Of a stretch of DNA of 64,000 nucleotides, positions 47,114-62,845 are shown piece after piece. The stretch is from Cymbidium sinense. Taxonomy: Eukaryota > Streptophyta > Magnoliopsida > Asparagales > Orchidaceae. The translations under genes were made by a program, and so were the position numbers. The stretch spans positions 86,072,114 to 86,136,113 of the forward strand of contig CM038228.1 in the NCBI GenBank assembly GCA_021442155.1. The letters are read 5' to 3'. Numbering within the stretch: position 1 is the stretch's first letter; each line of letters opens with the position of its first letter. The notes under the pieces are model-generated. The model saw nothing but the letters and a program-made list of their open reading frames with translations. It was not told the DNA's origin and did no database searches.

Positions 47114-48947
47114 GAGATAAAATCCCGTCCGTCGCCTCTGAGATAATTATCACATCAGATAATTTAAGTGACCAATACCACGATGTTATGTCAAAAGCAT
47201 TGCTGCATCAGCATCCGCATGGCATTGACAATTTAAAGGGTTAATTAGGCTTCAAAAATATAATTAAAGGGTCATAACTTTAAAAAATCATAACTAATTG
47301 TAGAAAAATTCAAAAATACAAATAAACCCATTTAGAAAGGTTCGACGGAGGAGAATTTAAAAAAAATAAAATTCTTAATTTATGCCTAGTGAGCAGTGCT
47401 TAATAAATGTTTGAAGCTTAGGCTAATTATATTAATTAAGGCCAAATTACTTTGCAAATTGATTCTAAATTTAGTGGGATACTTCTATTGATGTCCTCTA
47501 CCTCCCATAATTTTCTTGGAATTATTTAACATATAATTTAAAGAATTTGGAATTTCAATCCTAATTACCCTCTTTAATCAATTAAATAATTATTAAAATT
47601 GGTGAATAGTAAAAAAAATAAAATAATTAATAATAATTAATCATTGTGGATAGTTGGAACTGTGAGGAAAAATAATTAGGCCTCCTTTCCTAATTATTTT
47701 TCTAAGTGTATTTTCTTGAGAGGGTTAATTAAATTGTTTAATAATTAGGGAATAACTAAGAAAATTAATGATAAAATAAAAATCAAACAAAATTAATAAT
47801 TGGTTCATATAATTCAAACATAATCCACTAATTTCTATTTATGTGTTTAATAACATAAAGTCATTAAAGAAATTATGATTAACCCATTGATATGGGAAAA
47901 TCATAAGAGTATTAGTTTCTCTCCTTCTTTAATCTAATTAACTCTTAAGCATGAGCCTCCTTTAGGTGCATTGAAAATTTTACTTCCCTAAAAGCATATC
48001 ATTGAAGGCTTATGATCAAGTAGTTAATTAAATTAAGGAAATTTAGGAAAGGGTAATGAAATTGATGTGCTTAATGGTTCGAACTTAATCAACTAATAAA
48101 ATCCATTTAATTTTTTTCTTTAAATATATCAAATTACCAACATGGGATAGGGTAAATACTAAGTATCGTCTCTCCTTTTTAAGTTTTAATAACTCAAATA
48201 TCAAAGTCAAATCTTATAAGAACTTTGGTTAGTCTTAAGTAATATTTATTTGGCTTGATTGTCTTTAGGACTTAATATAATTCAGTATGTTATGTGGTGA
48301 TATTTAATTACTTATTTTTTGTCATTATAAATGTGCATGTCATTTGTTTCACATGATCATATTTTCAAAAAGAAAAGAGAATTAATAGAATATGATTACA
48401 TTTAAGTTGCACATGTTGGATAAATACTATTATATGGTGTGGCTATTATCACTAATAAATTCTAAATTATTTTTAAAACTATAAGCTAATGATGAATAAG
48501 AATGTGAAATTTAAGTTAATGTTGGCTATAAATGTTTAATAAAGTTTTTATTTAGTTATAATTTAAAGATACTAAAGGATTATTTTGTTTTCATGGTTCA
48601 TGTCCATGTTTATATTTGTTTGAGTTAGCAAGTATATAGTTTAGACATTCTAAGAACACGAGGCTTTAAGTAGCTCTAAGGAGGTGTGCTGTTTATTTTT
48701 GATTTTGATTGTGTGTGTTTATGTGGACACCACACAGATCTGAGGATGTACTCATTGAGGTGATCAGATATGACATTAGGGAATAGTATACTATCTCGAG
48801 AAATAGAAGTCACTACCATACAATAAACCTAATCACCTAATAAGGACTCTTAAGGCATGATGGGTCTTCAAATATACCAATGATTTTCCCCCTACTTTAT
48901 ATAGAAAAATAAAACAAGGTTTATTTAAATCGAGTTCATTAAGTTCC

Positions 48948-48969
48948 CTATGGAGGCAAGCCTCCATAG
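48948..48969. repeat. F-family terminal hairpin, E2 copy
   Basis: Arms CTATGGAGGC and GCCTCCATAG around two bases, identical in the stem to the E1 hairpin. Confidence 0.75.
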
Positions 48970-51769
48970 TTAATTACATCTTAAGGAAAGTGAATCCCTT
49001 AAGAATACTTTTGATTGAAGTAGGCAATTTTTGTCTCCAAAGAATTCAAGGATAGGACTATCAATAAATTGGTTGTATTTTAGAAGATCAAATGGGATGG
49101 ATCAAAAAGGGAAGAGTTATTATCAAAACCAAAGGAGATGAGTAGGGAGTGCTCATGATACTAGGAAACCTAGTGAGCACTCCAATCTATCCTATGGTTG
49201 GGCTTTATATATTTGAAGTTGAGGAGATTTATTTATTTGAGTTGAAATTTTATTAGAAATCTAGGACTTATAATTCCATAATACAAGAAAGTGGAAAAGC
49301 CTAAGAGGTGAGAATTTATGCTTATAGCTCTCAAAAGGAAACAACTACCTCATATTCTAAATCTAGGGAGTTTTGGTGAGGGCCAAAGCATAACCTAATT
49401 CTAAGGCAAAAATGGGTGTATGGTTTACCCCCATAAGAGAGAGTAAACCACCTGACTGCTGAACTTATTATCACCTGGAATGGCAGCCAGCTAACTCCTC
49501 CTATATTTTAAAATCATGTAGGTAAGTCATATGCTTTGCAAGATAGTTAGGTTATTATTTATTTAGAAAATAAAATAAGTATTTAAACCCACTCCCTAAG
49601 AGACTATAGCATGTGGGAAATGAATAATGACTTAATCTAATGCAAATTTTTATCATAATTTGTTTAATTTGGGACTCTTTATTTTGACACAAGTTATAAA
49701 ATTAAAGATTGACCATCTATTCTACCCTGCTCTATCGAAACATAAGCTGGTGAATGACTGACCACTAGACTGAACTCCTTAGATTGTATGCATTGAATGC
49801 TCCGAGCCGGCGGGGTGCACTCCCTAGCTGGCTCAACTATCATGGGGATTATGTCAGTATCCCCAATCCTTTCTTCCTTAAGCTGCTATAAAGGTGGAGC
49901 GACCACGACACTTTTCCATTGCTAGTCCCTCCTTACCACAGTTGAAGTGGAAGGTTGAGTAGGGGAACTCAACCTCACCTCAACAAGTGGAATATATAGA
50001 GTGGGATCCTTGGGCTGTAGCTAGATCACCAAAGGAGAGGGTCTCTCTTTGGACTAGGTTTGTATGTCTGAATGCATGAGAAGTTGATTATGTCCCTAAT
50101 CAAAAGAGAAAGAGGTGTTCTTCCATCATAGGCTCTTAAAGGTTAAGCCCATTTTTATATGGAAAAGATGGAATCCCTCTCTTAACAAGAGTGAAACAAG
50201 ATGGTTATGCATAATATTAAACATTCAACATCCAGCTAAAGGGTTGCTAAATATTTTATTTTCTTGAATTAATACCTAAGCTTTTATATGAGGTTGTGAT
50301 TTATTTTAAAACTTTAGTTATGAATTATTTAATGGAATAGAAAATTTATTTTTATCTTAGGAGCCTAATCGTATCCAGGCCATACAACAATAACCAAATC
50401 ATAAATAAACTATGAAGAGGCATGCTTTTTCTAATGCACAAGCTAAACAAAATATCAAACAATTTTATAAAGCTATCACAAAAGAATAAGAGGTTGATGC
50501 AGCCAGGAACCGTTGTACAACCCGAAAAGAAATGTGGGTAGTCAAGCTCTACTCTTATACATCCCAGTATAATGAAAGAATAATTGCAATTATAAATGGT
50601 GAATGTGATGGGGGGCTTCACTCTTCATTCTTCATTGTTTCTTCTTTCTTCTTTTCATTTAATTTGCTCCATTTCTTTCTTCCTCTGTCTTGATCTAGAT
50701 GTGCTTGCTCCAAAGGAATCACATGTTACATAAGACTTGGTCTTATAGCCAATGCTCATTCTAATTTCTCATAACACTTATCCTAATCCTAATACAAAAT
50801 TACATTAAAAAGAAGGAAAGTAAATCTACCTACACCAGCAAAACAAATGTTATCTAAACATACCATACAACCCAAGCAGTTATATGAATAATTTGGACAT
50901 AGAAAATCACACTTGGGTAACCAAGCCCACTTGTCCTAACTTGGGCTATGTTTAGAGGCATAAGCAATCTGCACAGCAAAAGCATTTATATTTTTATTAC
51001 AATGGCCCCTTAAGCACGACTCCCTACAAAAAGCATGATTAGGCTAATATCAGCCTAACATCCAGACTATGCACATACACCCTAACATCTAGTCTAAAAT
51101 AATACATCATAAAATAAACATACTTCAAAACATACACCGCCCTAACATAAAGCTTGAAATGGTGACTTAGTCTAATTTTTGTGAATTAAAGCTTACGTAA
51201 TATGTCCTAGCTAGGCTTTAGAGTTATAATTTACTAAGTGTGAAGGAATTAATTTATAAAGAGTTGATTTCTCTTTAAGTGATTTAGCTGATTTGAAGAT
51301 TTTACATAGTATTTTCTTTTATTTCATATGACCAACACAAAATAACTAAGTGTTATAAAGAGAAGAAAGAGAGGAGGCCCCTTTTTCATCCCTACCTTAA
51401 GTCACTTCTAAAGTAAATTAATTAACCAATATCCTTTAGTGAATAGCTTATTACATATTTTGATTAACCCTAAGTTTAAGTTCACTAAAAATAACCTTAT
51501 TCAATAAGGAAGGCATCTTAAGATTAATTAGAATGAATAACTATCATACAACACATATTCATTCATTTCTTTCCATCTTGTACACGATGTATATGAGTAA
51601 ATCATAAGCATATCTATACATACAATGTATGTTTTAGCACACTTAAATGATGGATGCAAAGAAATGTGTTTGGAATTTAGAAACTTCATTTGATTGAATT
51701 ATGATTGCATATCTTTTTAATAGAAAAAAAGAAAATTTTCATCTATTAGTTAGATACACATTCACATGT

Positions 51770-52330
<561 letters not shown>

Positions 52331-54061
52331 CTAAGTGTTAACTTGGGGATGCATAGGAGTACATTTGGGCAAATGTTATGTTCTTTTCAAATGAACTATA
52401 CACTTGCAAATCCTATGTATATTCATATAAAGTAAGGAAAGAGAACTTCATATTACATACCTTATATGACCATCACAAGCAAACTTATAGATATTTGTAA
52501 TTAACATCACTCCATATTATTGTAATTGATTTATGGGCTTTTAAAAATAGCTTTTGATTTAATTGTGATAATAGCCACACCTATTTTAATTTAAGTCAAT
52601 ACATGCAATTTGACATAAAAGAAAACCATTTCATTTAGTTTTAAAAGAAATGAATGCATGATTTCACATTTCAAGCAATATTTAGCATGATTGGAGAGAA
52701 ATAAAAGAATATAAGCACATGATCTCATTCACCCTAATTAATTCCTAAGGACAATCACATTAACTAAGGCTATTGAAAATGAACCAAAATTCTTTAAAGA
52801 CATTTTTAACTTTGAGTTTAATTTGCTTTAGGAAATATGAAAGAGGTTTGCTACTCCTAATCCAATTCCCCATGTGTGAATTAATTTGGTTTAATGAAGA
52901 ATATTTAGGTTAATTTTATGTTTTAATTAGGTTAAGGTGTGATTAAGTGAATTAACCCTTACCTATATCACCTTAAGTTAATTAACTAATTAATAATAAG
53001 CCAATATGATATGCAATCACATAAAAAGTAAATTTGCAATATTCCTAAGAAATGAAAGGGGCCTAATGCAATTGGCTTATGATTAATGATTAGTTAGACT
53101 TAAGGGATCTCACTTAATAACTTTTATGATTTTCTCACACATATAAGCTAACCATAATTTCATTATCTCTCACCTTGGGTTATTGAACACCCAAGGAGCT
53201 ACCCAAGATCAATTAAAGATTGCTTAGATGTGAGGTGGATTTTAAATGGAGTTAAATCAAGCTTATTAATTAATGGGTTGATTTCTTACATTATATTTTG
53301 ATTAAGATGATGAAATTAATTTAAGGAGAGGAATTAAGGATAAAGCCTCAATCCTTAGTCCCTAAGTCATTTTAGACATTACATTAGGCTCTGATTTTTG
53401 TCTTGGAAATCAATTAATTAATTAAGCAATTAATTACCTCATTAATCATTAATTAAGTTAATTCCAAAAAAAGTGAAGGAAATATTAGGAAATGAATTAT
53501 GAAAAGTATCCCAATCACACTCCCTAAGTTCCCTTACTATTCCACAAAGGTAATTATGATTAAATAATTAATTAAACCACTATTTTACTTAAATTAAGAG
53601 AGTGATTAGGGCTTAATCAATTGATTTCCCTAATTAAGTAACCAATAAAATCCAAAAAAAATAGGAGAGGCAAAGGTCATTCCCCTAGACATCCACAAAA
53701 AATTTGACATTAATTGGATGCTTAATTAATGGATAATTAAGCAAATTATGTTACTAATTAAACTTTAAGTAAGCCAAAATTACTGTTAAAAATAAATTAA
53801 TAATAATTTTCCTCGATTATACTTTTGGAATACCTTGAAAATGAGTTGAATTTTATATTTTTAAAATTTTTCTATAATTAGTTATGAATTTAGGATGTTT
53901 TAGCCTTAAAAATTAATTTAAACAACCTAATTAAAGCCTTAATCTCACGAGCCACATGGCAGCTAATGTAGCATGCTTTCCACATGATGCAATGGGAGTG
54001 TCTATTTAAGTAGTCACATCTGCACGCTGACTCAGTCGATGGCGGACGCGCTTTCTCCATG

Positions 54062-54088
54062 GACCGTCTGATCTAAGATCGGACGACC
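54062..54088. repeat. Conserved F-family palindrome, E2 copy
   Basis: Arms GACCGTCTGATCT and AGATCGGACGACC around one base, with two mismatches. It lies in a GC-richer stretch (about 53990-54100). Confidence 0.65.
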
Positions 54089-57000
54089 ACGATTCGATCT
54101 GTAGGGGAGAAAATAGCAAGGATCTACCGTGATCTAATTACAGCCATCCATTCTAATCACACAAAATGGATGACATATGATCTTCCTCCTTCGTGAGTGG
54201 AAAATGACAAGCACCGGTCCATTTTTCTCCGTTTGATCCGAGCTCACCCGAGCTCAGATTAGGATCAAACTGATCCCACACCTTTGGAAGGATGGGGGGA
54301 TACACATCTAACGGTCAAATTCACATGGGATTAAAATTTACTTCATAAAAGACCGACCCGTTTTTTGCATACAAGGCTCGGTTTGCAAAATTGCCTCACA
54401 GGAGCTAATGTCTGGTGGTGGGTCATCAGAGGTAGCTTCTCCTGGTTGAGGTGAGGCCCTGTTGAATAAGTCCAGGCTTGATTTGGCGTGGAATGTTCTG
54501 TGGACCAAACTCCCCTCCTTTGGAGCTCGATCTTGATCGAATTCACTCCTCCCATGGATTGGAAGCTTAGGAATTGATTCATTGTGCTCGACTAGGTATG
54601 GTGATGGTGTGGCTAAGAGGAATTGAGATTTGATTGGGTTAAGAGGGAGTATTGATCGAAAGGGGGGTGGCCTATTTCAGCTTTGCTCAGGAATGGGTAA
54701 TGCTGATCGAGGATGGCTTGGGATCACCTGGGAATCTCTGTGGTATTTTGAAAATGCATTAGAAAGTCTCACAAAACAACTGGCACTGATTTACGCTCAA
54801 ATTGAGGGGGTATTCCCCTCAATTGCTCATGATGGATGGACGACAGTGTGCACATGATTTGCACTGGCTAGCTGCCGTCCGACCATCAGAGTTATCTCCA
54901 TCATGCTTAAGTTGCATGCTAGGGATGTGAGGAGTGATGAGAGGCTACCATGGATCCATTGTGCAAGGGTTGCAAAGGATTGGATCTAATAGGTGCTCAA
55001 TTTGGGTTGGAGGTGAGTTAACTCACCTCCCAAAGGTCCTTGGCTGACCTAGGATGGGTTTGGTGGGCTAGGTGGGTCAGGAGAAAGTTTTATTGATTGC
55101 TAAGGGGATGCCATGGGGATGGGAGAGTTGACTTGGCTTGGATCTATTAGTTTTGAAGCTTAAATCCCATGGTTTGATGGATAATCCCCTTGGGTGGGGC
55201 CCACTTAGCTTTTGGGGAGGTCTTGGGCTAACCTAGGGTGAGTTTAAGTTGAGTTAGATCAGCCCACAATGTTCCCTAAATTGGATTTGAGTGGTTTGAC
55301 TTAGATTGGTCAAATGAGTTCAATTTAAGCTAGGTTGGGTTGGGTTGACCAATTGGTCAAATTTGGTCAAACCAAAGCTTGGGTTAGATTCATATGATGA
55401 TTTGGGATGTTTTGGTTCAATTTGTTTAGCCTAGGTTTGAATTTGACTCATTTGGATTCAAAAGGGTCAAAGTGGTCATGTTGATCGATTTGACCAATTT
55501 GACCAAATTGGATTGGGTAAAGGGTTGAGTCAAGTTCAGTTGGTCAATTAAAAATGATTGTAGGATTTGGTTTGGTTTAAATTGGATTTAATTTGAATTT
55601 TGGCCAATATGACCTTTGTCAATTTGGGCTAAGTTGGGTCAAGTTGACTGATTGATCAACTTGGGCTCAATTATGGCTTTGGTCAAGTTCAATAAGTTAT
55701 TTGGAATGAACTTGAACCATTGGTTGCAATCAATTTAAATCAAGTTATGATTTGATCTATTTTGGTTTTTTAGGCCAATTTGGGTCAACTTAGGTCAAAT
55801 GGCCAATTGGGCTTGGTTTGGCTCAATTAATATTTTGGTCATATTCAATCATTGATTATGAATGGGTTTGAGTCAATGGTTTTAATCAATTTAGTATATG
55901 GTGGATTTTAGCTAGTTTGGATTTCATTCGGGTTAAATATTGACTTGGTTTGACCCAATTCAATGCAATTGATCACCATATGATGATTGTTGATCAGGAT
56001 TGAGGTTTAGATGGGCTTAGTTCTATCAAATTTGGGTTGGATTAGAACTTGGCTTAAAAAGGTCCTTTAGGTCACTTTGGATCAAGTGAGCCTAAATGAG
56101 TTAATTGGCTTGATCAAGGCTTGATTCTAGTTTAGTTGAACTCACACATGAGCTTAGGATTAAAATATAAATCCAATTGTAATTGGTTTGGTGTCAAATG
56201 GGTTTTGGTTCATATGACCATTTCAAGTCAAAAGGGTTAACTTGGGTTTGATTTGGGTTGACTTGGATTTGATTTGATAATGGAAGTTTATGTTTATATT
56301 TGGGTCAATGATTGTAGAAATGATTGAATCATGAAGAAATCCATGAGTTTTGAGTTGATTTGGGTATCATTTAGCCAAGTTCAAGAATTTGGCTAAAATG
56401 ACTAAAATTGGGAATTTGATTTTATTTTGGATTTGGTTTGGAAAATTTGAATTTATATTTCATTTATATTTGTTAATATAAATGAAGATATAGATGGGTC
56501 ATGAGAAAATCACTTGAGTTTGGAGTGATTTGGAAGCAAATTTGACCAAATTAAATGATGTAGGTTAAAAAGGGCTAACTTAGATTTTGAATTGGTTTGA
56601 TTTATTTTGATTTGGTTTGAAGGGTTTGAACCTGGGTTTCATTTATATTTGTGAATATAAATGAAGGAATAATTGACTTATAAAGAAATGAACCAAGTTT
56701 GAGTTGGTTTAAAGGAGTTTAGACTAAGCATATGAAGGTGGTTCATATAGCTTAGGAAGAGATTTTGGAATTTGGACTTAATCACAGGTTTAAATCATTT
56801 GGAGTTTGGAATTGATTTTGGAACTTGATTTAAGATTTAATTTGATAATTGAGAAAATTAATTGGATTGGGGTTGGTTTGAATTTGGTTAAGGCTAAGTC
56901 CTTAAGGTAAAAATCAAAGGGCTTAGGAAGGGAGTCGGAGTTTGAATTTAATTATGGATTTCAATCATTGGATAAATGGATTTGATTTTTTAATTTGAAT

Positions 57001-59890
57001 TTGAATTTGAGATTTGGTTTGAAAGAAGGAAGAAAGGATTGGGTTTAGGCTATAGGGTAGGCAACTCCTCCTAAATCCTTAAGGCATAACCTATTCCTAT
57101 GGCTAACTCTTCTAAGTTTCTAGGGTTAGGTTAAGTGTTCACCTAATCATTATAAGTGTCTTAAGACTAAGGAACTCTTAGTGTCTATAAGAGTCTGAGA
57201 TCTATAATGATAAAGTTTAGAGCTCACTTCAAAAGTGAGGTCAACAGGATGTCTTAGATAATCTCACTTTCCTGATTTAACAATGACACATACTTGTTTA
57301 ATTTCATTCATATGTCTGCATGTGCTAAAATTTGAAATAAAAGTTTGCTTTACATGAACAAAAGATTTGCTTTTATATAACCTTTGTACGACTTTCATTT
57401 CCATGCTTGTGTATATGTTTACATATATTTAAGTTGTCAAGTATATAGTTTCAACATTCCGGGAGCACGAGACTTTAAGTTGCCATAAGGAGGTCTTAGA
57501 TAATCTCACTTCCCCAGTTTAACAACGACACGTACTTATTTAAATCTCTAATACATGTCTGCATATGCTTAGCTATGAAATGAAATCTTTCTTTTCTATT
57601 AAATATAAGCATTAATGATCATCAAGTGTGCAAAATATAAATATGTATTGCATGTACAAATGTGTATATTAAATCAAATATCACGAACAATAAAAATGGG
57701 GAAGTGTGTATGCTATTGATAATGAAAAGAAATAGTGGAATGTTATTCATGTAATGGTTACTCAATTTAATTAATTATAAGATGCCTTTCATGTTTAAAT
57801 ATGATTCTTTAAAATTAATCTAAACTTAGGCTTAAGGAAATGTTTATTAATGGTTCACTAAAGAAACCAAAGTCATAGTAATATATATTTAGAAAATAAC
57901 TTAGGCTAGGGATGAAGGGGGTCAAACCTCTTTCTTTTCTTCATCGTAATTAGATGTTAAGTATGCATCAAATGAAATTAGAAAGCATAAATTAAAATTA
58001 ATTAATTCATTCAAAGATTTGAAGTGAAACCTCCCCTAATGTTTAGCTTAAACAAGTCTAAACTTTAGATAATCAAACTCTTAAAGCTTCATCAAGACAC
58101 ATCATACTAAACCTTAGCACACATATTAGAATGCTAAGTCACCAATTTTAGTATTAAGTTAGGCTGGTGTATGTTATGGTGATATATTTTATTTTGTTAT
58201 GTAATATATTAGAGTAGATTACATGTTAGGTTATTATTAGCCTAATGATATCTTATGTAGGAGATTGTGCTAAAGGAGCCACTGTAATAATAAATAAATA
58301 TAAATATTTTTTGCTTGCAGGTGCCGTTTATGCTCCTAAGCATAATCTAAGCAGGACAAGTTGAGCTTGGTTACCCAAGTACAGGGTGCTAAGTCCAAAT
58401 ATGTGAAATATAATTGCTTGGCTTGTATATTCATTTAGCTAATGTCTATTTTACAAGTGTAGTTAGACTTTATTTTTCATAAATATGTAATTTTACAATA
58501 GGATTAGGATTAGCGCTATGGGGTTTATGATGAGCATTGGTTAAAGGCAAAGACCTAGGAGGTCCTATGAAACTTGGAGCAAACTAATCTAAAGGAGAAA
58601 AGAAGAATAAGAGATTAAAGATCCCCATAGCATTTATTTAATTTATAAAATTTAATTGTAAAAGTTGTATGAGGGTAGATCTCGACTACACAACTTTTTT
58701 CTCTTTTTTGGGGTGCACGGTGGTACCCAATCACATCAACCTCTTATTATTTTATGAAACTCAAATGTTTGGTTATTGAATTTAGTTTGCACAATAGAAA
58801 TGATATGCTTTTCATAGATTTCTTAAAGTGTGATGATTTGAAATGTAGCCTGGATGTGGTAGGCTCTATAGGATAAAATTAAATTTTCTATCCTTACTGA
58901 AAAATTCATAATTAAATTTAAAACATAGGTTTATAATCAAGATAAATAAAATATTTAGAAATCCTTTAGCTGAATGTTGTATGTTATCACACCATGCATT
59001 TCATATCATGCCACTCTTGAATAGGGAGGGTCTCTACTCTTGCACAATAAGGGATGTGCTTGACCTTTGAGGGCGATCCCTTATAGTGGAGAACATCTCC
59101 TTAAATTAATTTAGTCAATAACATAATTTCATTATGCATATCGGCAAAATTGTCCCAAGCCTTGGTCCAAACGAATGTGCCAAAATGGTTTAAAAAGTTG
59201 TAAATTTTGACAGTAGTTTAAGTAATGTTTTCATGCCAGTCATATTCTAGTCTGTTAGAGAGTGAGTTTAAGATTCAAGCTTCCTTCCTAATTAAATAAT
59301 AACATATCTATCTTGAATTTATATAAGATCTGCTTACATGATTTTAAAAGATAGGAGGTGTTAGCTAGTAGCCACTCTAGGCAGTTGTAAGTCCAGAAGA
59401 GTCAGGATGTGTCTATTCTCTCTTATGGAGGTAAACTATTATATCCCATTTTCTTGATTAGACTTAGGTTATACTTCTAGCTTGTCTTAAAGTATTTTAG
59501 ATTTAGGTTTCGAGGCTACTTATTTTCTTTAGGGCATGAGTATAAGTCCTCATCTCTTAAGCATTTCCACAATCTTGTGCTATTAGACTATAAGCCCTAA
59601 CATTCTAATGAAATTCCAATTTAAACAAAAATAAATTTTCTATTTCAAAAATGTAAAGCCTCATTATAGGGTAGATTGAAGCACTTACTGAGCTTCCTAG
59701 TATCATGGGTGTTTCCTACTTATTCTCCTTTAAAACCTGTAAATAAGTCTTCATGTTTGAACTTTCCCCATTTGATTTCTAAAAATACCAAATCCTTTGA
59801 CAATTTAATTTAAAAAATATTTGGAGATACTTATTGACTACTTTAATCAAAATTATTTAAAAAAATTCCTATTTCTTAAGATGTAATTAA

Positions 59891-59912
59891 CTATGGGAGC
59901 TTGCTTCCATAG
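59891..59912. repeat. F-family terminal hairpin, right F copy
   Basis: Arms CTATGGGAGC and GCTTCCATAG around TT; one G-T pair, otherwise complementary. Confidence 0.65.
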
Positions 59913-60164
59913 GAAACATAATAACTTGATATAAAATAAACCATAGTTTACTTCTCCATGTAAAGTAGGGGAAAGATCTCTGGTATATACATAGACCCAT
60001 CCACACTAGGAGTTTTTATTAGGTGATTAGGTCCATTATATGGTGATATTTCTATCTTCCAAGATAGTATATCATGCCTTAATACCGCACCAGATCTCTT
60101 TAATAAGTACCCCCTAAGTTTTGCGTGGTATCCCTACGACTCCAAATTAGAACACCACAAACTA

Positions 60165-61660
60165 TTTTATATTTTAATCAAAGATTTCATCTTATCATTT
60201 TTTCTTTGTATATATATAGTTAAATACAATAAACACTTAAACTTAAATATTTACATAACTAATAACTAAATATCTAATATTACATTAAAAATATTTATCA
60301 CTATTTTTTAAAGTGAAATACACCCTTACAAAAGTAAAAATGCTAAATTTGTGAACATCTCATAGCTTTCATTGAAAATTTATCAAAATATCTCATCAAC
60401 CTATGCTAAATATCTTATTCTAAAAAAATAATTTTTGATCTACATTCTTAATGCACTTCACTTGAACTAAATCTTTACTTCTCCTTTCTTCTTGTTTGGT
60501 TAACTTATACATATATCTTTCACCCTCTTTAGATTCAACCTATTATATGGATTACTAAATACCAAATTATTTACATCATATATTACTTATTTAGAATCCT
60601 TATAGGTCATTCTACATTTTTCTTAATTTTTTGAGATTTTACATTTAAATCAATTTTTAGAGTGAAATGTTTTACTTTTGATCTTTTATCTCACATTTTG
60701 AATTCACCATCAACTATTTTTTTCCTAATTTGGTATTTTTTCGTTGATTCTCCAAGTTCATTTTTTTGCAACTTACTTAATATCACTTGTTATCTTTCTC
60801 ACATAATATTAGCTTTTAAATGCACATCCTAAATGTTAAGATCTTATAGTTTACTCTTAAAAATAATTTTAGTTTTCTTCAACTACCCCCATCTAATCCT
60901 AGGATAATGACTTATTTTATTTTTTTTTAACTTTTAATCTTTCACCTTAAAATTTAAAACTAGTAGTTGATCTTGGATACTTAAATTTTCAACCAAAATA
61001 TCCTTATATTCCTTACAATCTAGATGAATGATATTCATTAACAGAAAATAATCAATTTATAGTTAAGTAGGTTTATTCTAAGTGATAACATGTTTCTTTT
61101 TTTCTTAAATAAAGTATTAATAATTACAAATTCATAAGTCAAATCAAAATCTAATATAATTTTACATTCTTCATTAGTCACTCTAAATTCATAGCCATCA
61201 TGAATGCTTTTAAAATCTTTTATTATTTTATAATATGTCCATTTAGATATATTTTAATAAATACTTTTTCTTAAAGAGGAACCCTTTGTATTAATCTTTC
61301 TAGGTCATTCTAAATTTCTTTTAAACATACATCCAAACTTACTTGAGGAGCATAAACACTTATAATATTAATAATCATAGCATCATTAGTAATCTTTAAA
61401 GCTATATTTCTTCTATTTCTAATTTTATTTATTTTCACAATATTATTCTTAAACTCTTATATATATATATATATAGTCACACTTACACTATTTCTAGTAT
61501 GATTCCTATGTGAATATCAAATTTTATAACCTAAATTATTAATCTCCTTGGCCTTTTTCCTAACCATTTACTTTCTTGAATACATAAGATATTTATCTTT
61601 CTATGAACCATAATATCGATTAATTAATCCTATTAATTCACTTATAAAAGTACATATATT
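60165..61660 (-). pseudogene. RTE-type LINE, endonuclease domain remnant (right copy)
   Basis: Duplicate of 10023-11580 with the same decayed endonuclease blocks on the minus strand: HRKIN...QE near 61600, the DF...YDFVI segment near 61150 and the KWG block near 60890. It carries independent small indels and a shorter (TA)n tract. It ends at the F target duplication (60160-60164). Confidence 0.75.
61458..61475. repeat. (TA)n microsatellite, about 9 units
   Basis: Same place as the 25-unit tract at 11322-11371 in the duplicate. Confidence 0.9.
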
Positions 61661-62212
61661 ATAAATTTCTTTTTGAATTCTAGTTTCATAGACTCTTGTT
61701 TAAATTAATGTAGGAACTCTTGTTTACTTAATACTACACCCAAGTGCTAGTTCATGAGCTTTTACACACTTTTCATTGTATTTAAGTCATACAACTTGTA
61801 GGTTCCAAGGAATATCCTTGCCTTGAGAAAATGTATTAAAGGATTAATGTCAAGATTTTTTTTTACAAGTTTAACGTTAACTATCGAATACTTAACGTAA
61901 CCCTGCACTTTTTGGTCAAGGCTTGTAACTCAAGAATGGCAATGTATTTCTAGTTATCTCTTTAAATTAAATTTTTTTAAAAATTTGTATTATGGTTTTT
62001 CAAAAATCATGCTAGCTCAACAGATCAACTTTAATTTTATGTATAGGCTTTCTTGGACCATGACAAAATCAGTCAAAGAATCAATTCATGGCAAATTTGG
62101 TTGGACTTGTAAGTCGAACCCAATTTGATTTTTAAAACTTAGGTTGTTAGAAAATAAAAGTAATGAAATTGATCATAAACACCCTGGTTGTTTGTAAATA
62201 ATTAATTTGAAA

Positions 62213-62845
62213 GAATATCCCACTCATAAAATAATACTTTATTAATCTCCAACATCAAAGGAATATCCCACTCCTAAAATAATACACTAAGCATATCATT
62301 TTAGTGGAAAATGGGGTTAACACCTCCTTTATTGTAATGAAAATTCACATTCATTATCATTATCATTATCATTGACATTATTATATTATGACCCAAATTA
62401 TAAATAAGAAATGTTTTATAGTCTATTCACTCTATGATAAACTAAGTGTGTAGAGCCTTTATAAATTTTAAATAATTTTGGATAAAGGTCATCTTTATTT
62501 TCACCAATAGCTACGTAAAGTTAATGATTCTTCTTCTAGGGAAAAAATATAATCATGCATTTATATGGATGTAATCTAGTGTAAAAAAATCTATGAAAAT
62601 GGCTATTAATGCAGCTTTGTAAGACAAATCTGCAAAAGTGTGCAACATTTGATCATAAATATATGCCACGATTTTATTTCAAAGAAAAAAAATGAGTGAA
62701 GATTGGCATCTATTAATAAAGAACAAGTTATTTAAAATTATTATTTCACTATTTTATATTTTTAACCAAAGATTTCATCTTATCTTTTTTTCTTTATATA
62801 TATATATATATAATTAAAAACAATAAATATTTTAAGCAAAGATTT
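62213..62845. repeat. Paralogous copy of the F target locus, without F
   Basis: 62230-62746 matches about 44165-44670 (the DNA before F), and 62752-62840 matches 60165 onward (the DNA after F). The two halves are joined directly at 62747-62751 (CACTA; AACTA at the occupied site). The Mutator-type MITE is also absent. The unit begins with a short repeated GAATATCCCACTC. Confidence 0.75.
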
